DNA from: Acetobacter aceti
Lineage (GTDB): Bacteria; Pseudomonadota; Alphaproteobacteria; Acetobacterales; Acetobacteraceae
Assembly: GCF_002005445.1 (NCBI RefSeq)
Contig: NZ_CP014692.1
Location: 310,001-374,000, forward strand
DNA length: 64,000 nt
Direction of reading: 5' to 3'
Made by a program: the position numbers and the translations under genes. A model generated the notes under the pieces. The model saw nothing but the letters and a program-made list of their open reading frames with translations. It was not told the DNA's origin and ran no database searches. Below, piece by piece: positions 36,743 to 45,059 of this stretch (positions within the stretch are counted from its first letter, which is position 1; each line of letters opens with the position of its first letter).

Positions 36743-37554
36743 CCGGACTGCTCTGGCTGAATGGCGTTGTGCTGCCGGTCAGCGAAGCCCGAATCAGTCC
36801 GACTGATCGCGGGCTGCTGCTGGGAGACGGGCTGTTCGAGACGATGCGGGTGGTCGAGGGGCATGTGCCTTTGCTCGAGCGGCATCTGGTCCGGCTGGAG
36901 GCCGGATGCGAGACACTGCTTCTGCCGCCGCCGGATCATGCCCTGATCAGGCAGGGCGTGGATGATCTTCTGACCGCGTCCGGCCTTGTGGACGGGAGTG
37001 TGCGTCTCACGGTCACGCGGGGCAGTGGACCGCGTGGACTTCTTCCTCCCGTCGAGGTGCGGCCTATGATCATGCTGACCTGCGCAGCGGCGACCGGAGC
37101 CATCGCCGGACCGGTCCGTCTGGGTGTCAGTCGTTATGTGCGGGACGGGCGCTCACCCCTGTCACGAGTCAAGTCGCTCAACTACCTGCCGATGGTCATG
37201 GCGCGGATGGAGGCGGTCGCAGCGGGTTACGATGACGCTCTGTTGCTTGATGGTCAGGGTCATCTGGCAGAGGCGAGCGCCGCGAACATCCTGCTGATGC
37301 TGAGTGGCAGGGTTGTCACGCCACCGCTGGAAGACGGGGCCCTGCCGGGGACATCGCGTGCCCGGCTGCTGGAAGCGGGACTCTGCGTCGAACACTCCGT
37401 GCCGCTCGCAGACATGGGGGAAGTAAAGGCGGCCTGGCTGGTGTCGGCCCTGTCCCTGCAACCCGTGGCGTCTGTCGGGGCGTATGTGCTGGGCCGATGT
37501 AAAGATCAGGAGACAGCCCTGCGCGAGACGCTGTTCGGAGTGGCGACGCAGTGA
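36739..37554 (+). CDS. pabC: Aminodeoxychorismate lyase (fold-type IV PLP enzyme)
   Basis: A 271-residue class IV PLP enzyme. It begins LWLNGVVLPVSEARISPTDRGLLLGDGLFETMRVVEG. The PLP lysine is in SRVKSLNYLPMVMARMEA, and the ligand loops are HLAEASAANILLM and PLEDGALPGTSRARLLE. Translational overlap with pabB supports 4-amino-4-deoxychorismate lyase, giving 4-aminobenzoate plus pyruvate. Branched-chain or D-amino-acid transaminases are the sequence-level alternatives. Confidence 0.87.
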   Translation: MTGLLWLNGVVLPVSEARISPTDRGLLLGDGLFETMRVVEGHVPLLERHLVRLEAGCETLLLPPPDHALIRQGVDDLLTASGLVDGSVRLTVTRGSGPRGLLPPVEVRPMIMLTCAAATGAIAGPVRLGVSRYVRDGRSPLSRVKSLNYLPMVMARMEAVAAGYDDALLLDGQGHLAEASAANILLMLSGRVVTPPLEDGALPGTSRARLLEAGLCVEHSVPLADMGEVKAAWLVSALSLQPVASVGAYVLGRCKDQETALRETLFGVATQ

Positions 37555-37786
37555 AATCATGACGGTCCGGGAGGGTGCGGAACGGGTGGGACATCTGTCA
37601 GGCGATGGTGCGGGAAGAGTCTGGCTCTGCGGATTTCTGTGAATTCCGGTAATCCCCGCTGCCTTGCCATTCCCTATGCAGCGTGGTTTCGTAACGGTCT
37701 TTCGTTCTCCTTCTGCCACTTCCTGTCTGCCCGTGGCGCCGGATATCAGACAGGGAAAACGACAGACATGAAAGAGGCCCGGTCTG

Positions 37787-38095
37787 ATGGTGACTGTTCT
37801 GCCGTTTGAACTTCCGGGGAAAAAAGAAAGCAGACAGGCTGGCAGGGACAGGGTCTGGGCTGTGGTGGCGATGATTGGACGCAGGCGGCGGATAGCCAGT
37901 GTCCATGCCTCGCGTGAAGCGGCTCTGGCCGATTGTCAGTGGCGGAGAGAGCAGGTTGTGGCTTACGCCCGATTCCTGGAGGATGCGCGCGATCCCGCGC
38001 CGGATTACCATATTGCCCTGATTTACAAGGGAGAACTGCCGAAAGGCTGGATGCCGATGCCTGCGCTGGGAATTTTACATGGCCGCTTCATTTAA
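37787..38095 (+). CDS. Small conserved-looking hypothetical protein
   Basis: A 102-residue basic protein, not recognised. The frame begins MVTVLPFELPGKKES and has a strand-rich middle (VWAVVAMIGRRRRIASVHASREAALAD) and YHIALIYKGELPKGWMPMPALGIL. There is no signal peptide or membrane segment. A weak GAGG lies 14 bases upstream. It lies between pabC and secB on the same strand. Codon use resembles the neighbours, which supports coding, but the product could be a chance frame. Confidence 0.5.
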   Translation: MVTVLPFELPGKKESRQAGRDRVWAVVAMIGRRRRIASVHASREAALADCQWRREQVVAYARFLEDARDPAPDYHIALIYKGELPKGWMPMPALGILHGRFI

Positions 38096-38191
38096 TCGAA
38101 AGAGCTTTCTGATTACACTCGCAGTCATGCGGGGAGTTTGCTAAGTCCTCCTGCGCACAGGATTTATAGTAAACGGAAAGTCTCCCCAAGT

Positions 38192-38725
38192 ATGGCCGGT
38201 CAGAACACGATGGAAACAGTAACGAGTGCTGGAAATGCTACAGATAGCGTAGCAGGGTCGCAGGCTTCTGCACCGCCGACGCTTCTGATGGGGGCGCAGT
38301 ATATTCGTAGTGTGTCGTTCAAGGCGCTCGACTCAGCCCTGCTTCATACCCGGCCGCCCGTTCGTCCCAATACAACCATGACGCTTGATGTCATGGCGCG
38401 GCAGATTGCTGAAAATCAGCCCGAGTTCGAGGTCGATGTGGTGATGAACTGTGTGGGGCGTGCGGACGCGCCTGTGGATGGAAGCGAAGCGGCGTTGCTG
38501 TTCGAGACCCAGATCACCTATTCAGGGCTGTTCACCCTGCGCAATGTGACAGCAGAGTCGTTCGAGCCCATGCTGCTGGTGGAAGCTCCGAAAATGCTGT
38601 TTCCAGCCGCGCGGAACTACTTGGCTGACCTGACACGTGAGGCAGGTTTCATCCCGGTCATCATCCAGCAGATTGATTTTTTCGCACTCTGGCAGTCCCG
38701 TCGTTCGCAACCAGTAGCCGAGTAA
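38192..38725 (+). CDS. secB: Protein-export chaperone SecB
   Basis: A 177-residue SecB. Conserved stretches are LMGAQYIRSVSFK, NTTMTLDVMARQIAENQPEFEVDV, ETQITYSGLFTLRNV and LVEAPKMLFPAARNYLADLTREAGFIPVIIQQIDFFALW. ATG at 38192 is favoured over 38138, whose extra residues are not family-like; GGAAAG lies about 12 bases upstream. The Ala/Ser-rich first 30 residues are a variable extension. The chaperone keeps preproteins unfolded for SecA. Confidence 0.93.
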   Translation: MAGQNTMETVTSAGNATDSVAGSQASAPPTLLMGAQYIRSVSFKALDSALLHTRPPVRPNTTMTLDVMARQIAENQPEFEVDVVMNCVGRADAPVDGSEAALLFETQITYSGLFTLRNVTAESFEPMLLVEAPKMLFPAARNYLADLTREAGFIPVIIQQIDFFALWQSRRSQPVAE

Positions 38726-38841
38726 CGTCTCAAACGCGTTATGGTGCCGGTCAAGGTCACCGGAAGATAAGGGCCGGAGCCTTCAAAACCCCGCTTCCGG
38801 CAGCATAACCGCTGACATGTTCGGGGGAGTATTCCCCTCAG

Positions 38842-41800
38842 ATGTTGAAAGGGACATGGGTGTCTTTCGTTTCCGCGCTTTCCTCTGACACTGTTCCTCT
38901 CTGGGGGCGTTTTGACGCCGACTGGTATCGTGACCGTTACCGGGACATGCTCGGCGATCTGGCTGACATGGATACGGAAGCACTCGCTGCGCACTATGCG
39001 GAGGTCGGCAAGGGCCTGCGCCTGTCTCCAAACCGTTTTTTTGACGAAGAATGGTATCTGCAGGCCAATCCTGATGTGGCGGCAGCGGTCCATGCCGGGT
39101 CTTTTGCGTCCGGGTTTGACCATTACTGTTCCGACGGCCATATCAACCGGTCTCCTCACTGGCTGTTTTCAGAGACTGTTTATCTTGCGCGTTATCCGGA
39201 TCTGACACGCGCCACGCTGGACCACCTTGGAGCATTCAACGGGTACGATCATTACCTGCGTTACGGTGACCGTCAGTTCCGCTCAGGTCATCTGCTGTTT
39301 GATCCGCATCTCTACTACGCCCACGCACGCGTCAAAGGCGACGGCTCTTCTCCGCCGCCCGCAGGCGAAGGTGGCGCGATCACCATCCCGCAAGCTGGAC
39401 CATTCGTGTCTTTTCTGGCTGACGAGGCTGATCAGAACATGCTCAGGGTCAGCTGGTATTTCGATCCTGAATGGTATCTGAAAACCTACCCGGAAGTCGC
39501 TGAAGCAGTGAAGACAGGGCGTGCGCGGAGCTCATTGCACCACTTCCTGACCAATGACACGCCCGATGCTTTCTGTGCGCTGGAGTGGTTCAGCGAAGCG
39601 TATTATCTGGAACTGTATCCAGACATCATGGATGCCATAACGACCGGACAACTGCGCTCAGGCTACGATCATTTCCTGCGCTACGGCGCGTTTGAACGGC
39701 GTCGCCCCCACCCGGATGTCGATCTCAACGCCTACTTCTTTTCCGGAACGGTCCGGGCGGACATTGAGCGTGGCCTGGTGCGGGACGTGTTCGAACACTG
39801 GTTGTCCCATCGGCATCAGAAGCCGCTCGATGAAGCTCTTGCCCGTCCCGAGCTGAAAGTGTTCGAAGGGCTCGCGGTGCGGAAGGCGGAGAACCTTCTT
39901 CCTCTGCTTGCCGCCCGTCCGCTGGATTTTGCATCGCAGGATGAACCGCGGCTCAGCGTCATCCTTCTTGTGCGCAACCGTCTGTCTTTGACGCTGTCCG
40001 CGCTGTCGGCTCTACGGATGACATATGCCGGATCGCTTGATGTCATCGTGGTGGATGCCGGATCGCGCGACGACACAACACGCCTGCAACATTTCGCCCG
40101 TGGCATACGGATCCTCCGGATGGACCGGTCGGTGACATGGGCTGAGGCACTGAAGGCTGCATTGTCCCATGCGCATGGAGCGGCGGTTCTGTGGCTGGGG
40201 CAGGGTGTAAGGCTGGCTTATGGCAGTCTGCGGGCCGCCCTGGAAGCTCTAGGCGAGCAGGCGGACCCGACGCAGCAGCGTATCGGCCTTGTGACGGGCC
40301 GCGCCTTGCGGGCTGACGGCCGTATTCTTGAGGCAGGTGTTCTGATCGGGCGGGATGGATCGCTGACCCGCTATCTTGAGAACGCTCCGATGGAGGAGCC
40401 TGCGGCCTGTTTCCGGCGACCGGTCGCATGTGCGACGGTGCCTGCTCTCCTGATTGATCGCGTCCTGCTGGAGCGGCTGGGAGGATTCGACGACAGGCTG
40501 GAGTCCGAGGCCGCGCAACTGGCGGATCTTTGTCTGCGCGCGACCGAGGTTGGGCAGCATGTTCTCTACGAGCCCGCATTTCTGACATCGCAGGATGTCA
40601 GCGACAAGGGCGCGTCCGCTTTTGACGACGCGGATCGCCACCGTCTGCTACAGAGCCATGCGGCAGCTTTTGCACAGGCTTTCCCGCCGTCACCCCGGCT
40701 CGCGGCGCGTGCCCGCTGCGCGGCTGGCCCGGCAGCCAAACGTATTCTCTTTATCGAGGACCGGATTCCCGTACGCAGCCTCGGGTCCGGATTTGTGCGG
40801 TCCAATGACATTGTGCGCACCATGGCTGCGCTTGGTCATCAGGTCACGGTGTTTCCGATCTATGCATCGGTTGATCCCTTGTCACGGATCTATGCGGATT
40901 TTCCTCCGGAGGTGGAGGTTCTGCATGAACGGGGTTTTGAGACGCTTGATGCGTTCCTGCAGGAGCGAAGCGGGTCCTGGGACTGTGTGTGGATCGGCCG
41001 GACGCATAACATGGGCAGGCTGCTGCCGATCCTGATGGCGCAGGCTCCGGCATTGCCTCTGAATGCGGTTGTTCTCGACACGGAGGCGGTTACCTCTCCT
41101 CGTGACCTGCTGAAGGCAGAGCTGTTTGGGGAGCCCGTGACCCGAACTCTGGAGGAAGCGCTGAGTCTCGAATTTGAGGCGGCCTGGTTCTGCCGGAAGA
41201 TTATCGCCGTCAATCCACTGGATGTCCGAACCCTGAGTGACGCGGGCTATGAAAATGTCGTGGAACTCGGGCATATGTGCCCTGTCAGGCCGACGTCTGC
41301 CTCATGGGCTGATCGTCGCGGCATGCTCTTTCTTGGAGCGATTCATGAAACGGGGTCGCCTAATCACGACAGCCTGATCTGGTTTGTGGAGAAGGTTCTG
41401 CCTCTTCTGCGCGACCGTTTGCCGGAGGATGTCAGATTCACCGTAGCCGGCTTCCGGGGGGCGGGCGTCAGCCTCAGTGCGCTGGGGCGCGACCCGCGCG
41501 TCGAATTGCTCGGTCCGGTAAAGGATCCGTCAGAACTCTATGCGACACATCGTCTCTTCATTGCGCCGACACGTTATGCCGGCGGCATTCCGTTCAAGAT
41601 TCATGAAGCCGCGTCCTACGGGCTGCCTGTGGTAGCGTCCGGTCTGCTCTGTCGTCAGCTTGGCTGGCGGGATGGTCTGGAGATTGTATCCGGCGGAGAC
41701 AATAATGCCGAGCGCTTTGCAGAGCGTGTGGTGGAATTATACACGGACGAAGAGCTGTGGAACGCGGTACGTGCTGGTGCACTGAGTCTGCTGGAACAGG

Positions 41801-41871
41801 AAAATAGCGCGAAAGCCTATGCTGTTCGGCTGAACGGCATTCTACAGGATGTGTTCGAAAACGAGCGCTAG
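38842..41871 (+). CDS. Large bifunctional glycosyltransferase (repeats + GT2 + GT4)
   Basis: A 1009-residue protein without signal or membrane segments. Residues 22-290 carry five repeats of an (F/L)(D/S)xxWYLxxYPDV type: FDADWYRDRYRDM, FDEEWYLQANPDV, FSETVYLARYPDL, FDPEWYLKTYPEV and FSEAYYLELYPDI. Several are followed by a SGxDHYLRYG motif. Residues about 370-600 form a GT2 domain (LSVILLVRNRLSLTLSAL, VIVVDAGSRDDT). Residues about 630-1000 form a GT-B, GT4-like domain (LFIEDRIPVRSLGSGFVRSNDIV, GAIHETGSPNHDSLIWFVEKVLP, PTRYAGGIPFKIHEAASYGLPVVAS). It probably builds a surface polysaccharide or glycosylates protein. It stands alone, without other polysaccharide genes nearby. Ends within the first palindrome at 41871. 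Confidence 0.85.
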   Translation: MLKGTWVSFVSALSSDTVPLWGRFDADWYRDRYRDMLGDLADMDTEALAAHYAEVGKGLRLSPNRFFDEEWYLQANPDVAAAVHAGSFASGFDHYCSDGHINRSPHWLFSETVYLARYPDLTRATLDHLGAFNGYDHYLRYGDRQFRSGHLLFDPHLYYAHARVKGDGSSPPPAGEGGAITIPQAGPFVSFLADEADQNMLRVSWYFDPEWYLKTYPEVAEAVKTGRARSSLHHFLTNDTPDAFCALEWFSEAYYLELYPDIMDAITTGQLRSGYDHFLRYGAFERRRPHPDVDLNAYFFSGTVRADIERGLVRDVFEHWLSHRHQKPLDEALARPELKVFEGLAVRKAENLLPLLAARPLDFASQDEPRLSVILLVRNRLSLTLSALSALRMTYAGSLDVIVVDAGSRDDTTRLQHFARGIRILRMDRSVTWAEALKAALSHAHGAAVLWLGQGVRLAYGSLRAALEALGEQADPTQQRIGLVTGRALRADGRILEAGVLIGRDGSLTRYLENAPMEEPAACFRRPVACATVPALLIDRVLLERLGGFDDRLESEAAQLADLCLRATEVGQHVLYEPAFLTSQDVSDKGASAFDDADRHRLLQSHAAAFAQAFPPSPRLAARARCAAGPAAKRILFIEDRIPVRSLGSGFVRSNDIVRTMAALGHQVTVFPIYASVDPLSRIYADFPPEVEVLHERGFETLDAFLQERSGSWDCVWIGRTHNMGRLLPILMAQAPALPLNAVVLDTEAVTSPRDLLKAELFGEPVTRTLEEALSLEFEAAWFCRKIIAVNPLDVRTLSDAGYENVVELGHMCPVRPTSASWADRRGMLFLGAIHETGSPNHDSLIWFVEKVLPLLRDRLPEDVRFTVAGFRGAGVSLSALGRDPRVELLGPVKDPSELYATHRLFIAPTRYAGGIPFKIHEAASYGLPVVASGLLCRQLGWRDGLEIVSGGDNNAERFAERVVELYTDEELWNAVRAGALSLLEQENSAKAYAVRLNGILQDVFENER

Positions 41872-41980
41872 AGCATATCCAGTTTGAATGGACACATTCG
41901 AACTGGTGAATATGCTCGATAAACAATGAATTAGAGCAGATCCCGTTCAAATGGGATCATTTTGGCGGGTAAAGATACTC
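41871..41980. repeat. Two tandem diverged 47-bp palindromic elements
   Basis: Element A (41871-41917) is nested: GAGCATAT/ATATGCTC outer arms and CAGTTTGAATG/CATTCGAACTG inner arms (ten of eleven pairs). Element B (41934-41980) starts GAGCAGATCCCGTTC and ends GATACTC. It matches A at 32 of 47 positions without gaps, although its own pairing is weaker (GATCCC/GGGATC). The two are separated by 16 bases. Element A overlaps the last base of the glycosyltransferase stop codon. They look like copies of one mobile or extragenic palindromic repeat. Confidence 0.7.
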
Positions 41981-41994
41981 GTAAAAACAGTATT

Positions 41995-42038
41995 CTGGAG
42001 CCTTTCCACTGAACCTGAGTGCAGTGGAAAGGCTCCAG
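41995..42038 (-). terminator. Perfect 17-bp hairpin downstream of dgt
   Basis: CTGGAGCCTTTCCACTG at 41995-42011 and CAGTGGAAAGGCTCCAG at 42022-42038 pair perfectly around a ten-base loop. Read on the minus strand it follows dgt by about 105 bases and is followed, seven bases later, by TTTTT, so it may terminate dgt. Its length and perfection are more than a terminator needs, so it may be part of the neighbouring repeat cluster. Confidence 0.55.
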
Positions 42039-42144
42039 GCTTTGCTGTTGCTGGCCAACCTGCCTTAAAACTTCAACTGTGTTTTCAATCGAGCGGCGTG
42101 TGATACGTATGGACGTACACTACGCTTTCTCGATCCCGATAGTC

Positions 42145-43386
42145 TTATCCCGGCACGGACAGGTCGGTCAGACGCCGATGCTCTTCCATGGCGAAACGGT
42201 CTGTCATGGAGGCCAGATAGTCGGCGACGACCCGTCGGCGACCGGCTTCGTCAGATGCGACGTCGGCCTGTTCACGCCATCCGTCCGGCAGTAGTCCGGG
42301 TGATGATCCCAGAGTGTCGAAAAGCGCCGCGACAACATGTTTCGCCTTGTGGGTCATCCGTTTGACTTTCCAGTGTCTGTAGAGATTGGCGAACAGGAAA
42401 GAGCGGATCTGTGCGTTGGCTTCGGCCATGGCGGGACTGAAACTCACAACCGGTCGGGCGGCATGGCGAATGTCATTCGCGGACTCTGGCGCAAGAGTCA
42501 CGAGATTTTTCTCGGTCTGCTTGAGGACATCCGAGACCAGTGCGTGGACAATGCGCCTGACCATCTCATGACGGAGACGCTGATCCTGTGTGCCGATGGC
42601 CGCGCTGGCGGTCGTGGGTGCGTCTCCCGTGCGGCTGCCCGCTCCGAAAGCCGTGACCGGGCGTGGCGGCAGGGATGTGGAAATCCGGCGTGCTTCCTTA
42701 AGGGCGTCGCTGACCACTGGCACATCGACAAGATCATCCAGCGTGAGCAGGCCGGATTTTATCCCATCGTCCAGATCGTGTCCGTGATAGGCAATGTCGT
42801 CCGCCAGAGCCGCCAACTGCGCTTCGAGGGATGCGAAGGTGTGGAGTTCAAGGTCCTGAGCAGCAGTGTAATCACGCAGCCAGCCGGATAGCTGGCTGAC
42901 CGGACCGTTATGTTTGACCAGTCCTTCCAGAGTTTCCCATGTCAGGTTGAGACCGTCGAACTGGAGATAGCGCTGTTCCAGAACAGTCACCTGCCTGAGA
43001 GCCTGCGTATTGTGATCGAACCCGCCCCACGGTTCCATAGCGAGGGAAAGGGCGTCCTCTCCCGCATGTCCAAAGGGCGTGTGGCCAAGATCGTGAGCGA
43101 GGGCGATGGCTTCCGTAATGTCTTCATCCGCGCCGAAATGCCGCGCCATGGAGCGGGCGATCTGGGCGACTTCAAGGGAGTGGGTCAGGCGCGTGCGGAA
43201 GAAATCGCCTTCGTGATTGATGAAGACCTGCGTTTTGTACTGGAGCCGCCGGAAACCGGACGAATGGATGACCCTGTCGCGATCTCTCTGCCATGGTGAT
43301 CGTGTGGGAGAGACCGGTTCGTCGTACAGCCTGCCGCGTGAAGGATGCGCGTTGACTGCGAAAGGAGCTATGACCATCAGGTCCAT
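42145..43386 (-). CDS. dgt: dGTPase-like deoxynucleoside triphosphate triphosphohydrolase
   Basis: A 413-residue HD-domain protein. The metal-binding residues are His69 (RLTHSLEVAQIARSMA), His98-Asp99 (ALAHDLGHTPFGHAGEDAL) and a later Asp in LADDIAYHGHDLDDGI. The start region SPTRSPWQRDRDRVIHSSGFRRLQYKTQVF is typical of the type 2 Dgt-like proteins of alphaproteobacteria. It hydrolyses dNTPs to nucleoside and triphosphate and helps control dNTP pools. In other bacteria relatives restrict phage by dNTP depletion, but nothing here indicates a defence context. Confidence 0.9.
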   Translation of the reverse strand: MDLMVIAPFAVNAHPSRGRLYDEPVSPTRSPWQRDRDRVIHSSGFRRLQYKTQVFINHEGDFFRTRLTHSLEVAQIARSMARHFGADEDITEAIALAHDLGHTPFGHAGEDALSLAMEPWGGFDHNTQALRQVTVLEQRYLQFDGLNLTWETLEGLVKHNGPVSQLSGWLRDYTAAQDLELHTFASLEAQLAALADDIAYHGHDLDDGIKSGLLTLDDLVDVPVVSDALKEARRISTSLPPRPVTAFGAGSRTGDAPTTASAAIGTQDQRLRHEMVRRIVHALVSDVLKQTEKNLVTLAPESANDIRHAARPVVSFSPAMAEANAQIRSFLFANLYRHWKVKRMTHKAKHVVAALFDTLGSSPGLLPDGWREQADVASDEAGRRRVVADYLASMTDRFAMEEHRRLTDLSVPG

Positions 43387-43491
43387 CCAGAGTGGTTGGC
43401 GGACCTTATAAGATCATATTCCAGAGGGTATGGCGAGAGAACAGAACTTTTCCCGCAGTGAGGAAAGTGAAAGATGTTTCCCGGGGAACAA

Positions 43492-43513
43492 GGGAGTGCA
43501 ATGTTGCACTCCC
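43492..43513 (-). terminator. Hairpin after the porin gene
   Basis: GGGAGTGCAA at 43492-43501 and TTGCACTCCC at 43504-43513 are perfect inverted arms with a two-base centre, 33 bases past the porin stop on the minus strand. Only a short T-rich tail (TTGTT) follows, so termination strength is uncertain. Confidence 0.6.
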
Positions 43514-43545
43514 CTGAACGCAGGTCTGGCTGTGGACGGTCCGTA

Positions 43546-45024
43546 TCAGAAGGCCCAGATCGCGTCCGCGTTGAACCACAGCATGTTGTTCGTGCCGTTG
43601 TTGACAACAGGATTGGCTGGTGTTCCCTCCTGGTTGAACGGACGTGTTCCGTTCAGGGACTTATCGAGGCGGATTTCCGGACGGATGGTGAATTGTCCAA
43701 AATGGACATGCCTGTTGATGAAGTCCGGACGATAGGTCACGCCAACGGTGAGTGCGCCATAGGTCGTCGGTGGACCGACATAGTAAGGATAGGGCTCATT
43801 GGCGGCCGACTTGGTAAACGAGGTGAAGCTTGAATATTCCGCGATGATGCCGCCTGTATTGTCGCGGAAGATTTCACCGCGCGCGTTGAAGGTCAGGTTA
43901 GGGTTGATGTTATAGGCGTAATAGGTCGTGACACCATAGGCGTCGTCACGGGAAAGGTCATCGTGCAGATAGGTGGCGTCGACAGTAACAGTCATTTTGT
44001 CATTCAGCTTGTAGCTGATGAGGAAGTCGCCATTATACTGCATTTTCCGGTTGGCGATTTTGCCGACACCGATGCTGGACCAGCCATTTGCGGAAAGGCT
44101 TGGCCCATTATTGCCCTGAGGACCGAAATGGCCAAGGAGATGGAAGCTCAGCTTGCCGTCAAGAAGGTTGTTGAACGCGAAGCCGAACGTGCCTTTGGGT
44201 CGGCTGTTGTTACCTGCTCGGCCAAAGGACGTCGAGTTACCGGCGTCAATTCCGAGTACCCAATCGACATATTTGTTGAGATGCAGTGTCGTATAAACCC
44301 CGAGCACTTCGAACGGTACGATGTAGTCGGACGCATAGTTGAATGTGTAGAATGGTCGCGCTAGCGCGGGAGTGCCCTCGGCGCCCAGAAGACCATAAAG
44401 CTGGCCTGCCTGGATATCGATTCCGCGTGTCAGGAGCCAGGGTACATGGAAATCGAGATGCGCCTGTGTCGGTACCCACTGGTAGAGACCTGTAATGGCG
44501 CCGCTGCCCATGCCAATGGTCGGATCGAAACGGGCATCGGAACCATACATCATTTCAAAATTGAAGCCGAAGCCGTAACCACCGCCGATGTTCGTCACGG
44601 GATGGGAGAGGGAACCCATGATCTGGTTGAGGGTGACGGTGTTGGCTCGGTCAACATAGAACTGCCCGAAGTTGCGGCCTGATCTTGTCCATGGGTTGCC
44701 TGCGATACCGGCTTCCACGGTGAGATGTCCCACCAGACCGTCCCAGTAGGATAGAGCCTTTCCTGCTTTCGGATGGAAGATGTTGCCCTGTACGACTTTC
44801 AGGCTTTCTTCAGTTTCTGCAACATCGTCGTCGACAAGCTTGTTGTTGTCAGAGACGGTATCAGGCGCTCCGGCAGCATTCGGCGCGGTGAGATTGACGA
44901 CAGGAGCCGCTGTGGGAGCGGGTGCCGGCGCAGTCTGCGCGTGTGCCGCATACGGCAGGATCAGGCTTGCTGTCACCAATGTAGATGAAAGAAGCAGGCC
45001 TTTTCTGCGGTATTTTTCGATCAT
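43546..45024 (-). CDS. Outer-membrane porin (BBP2-type beta-barrel)
   Basis: A 492-residue protein with a signal peptide (residues 1-29, YAAHA|QTAP), a Pro/Ala-rich linker, and a beta-barrel with strands such as VTNIGGGYGFGFNFEMMYG, FGFAFNNLLDGKLSFHLLGHF and YGALTVGVTYRPDF, ending in AIWAF. ATG at 45024 is chosen for GGGAAG just upstream; the frame runs on to 45192 inside the permease gene. It is the last gene of the eutB-eutC-permease unit, 35 bases after the permease. That suggests outer-membrane uptake of ethanolamine or related small solutes, an inference from position. Similar barrels elsewhere are annotated as porins with broad specificity. Confidence 0.83.
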   Translation of the reverse strand: MIEKYRRKGLLLSSTLVTASLILPYAAHAQTAPAPAPTAAPVVNLTAPNAAGAPDTVSDNNKLVDDDVAETEESLKVVQGNIFHPKAGKALSYWDGLVGHLTVEAGIAGNPWTRSGRNFGQFYVDRANTVTLNQIMGSLSHPVTNIGGGYGFGFNFEMMYGSDARFDPTIGMGSGAITGLYQWVPTQAHLDFHVPWLLTRGIDIQAGQLYGLLGAEGTPALARPFYTFNYASDYIVPFEVLGVYTTLHLNKYVDWVLGIDAGNSTSFGRAGNNSRPKGTFGFAFNNLLDGKLSFHLLGHFGPQGNNGPSLSANGWSSIGVGKIANRKMQYNGDFLISYKLNDKMTVTVDATYLHDDLSRDDAYGVTTYYAYNINPNLTFNARGEIFRDNTGGIIAEYSSFTSFTKSAANEPYPYYVGPPTTYGALTVGVTYRPDFINRHVHFGQFTIRPEIRLDKSLNGTRPFNQEGTPANPVVNNGTNNMLWFNADAIWAF

Positions 45025-45059
45025 ATAACTTCCCTCTCTCGTGATCGACTCTGACTGGC

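Noticed and set aside
42145..43386. dGTPase as part of a phage-defence island
   Set aside because: Sequence fits the housekeeping type 2 Dgt branch, and no other defence gene, integrase or transposase is nearby.
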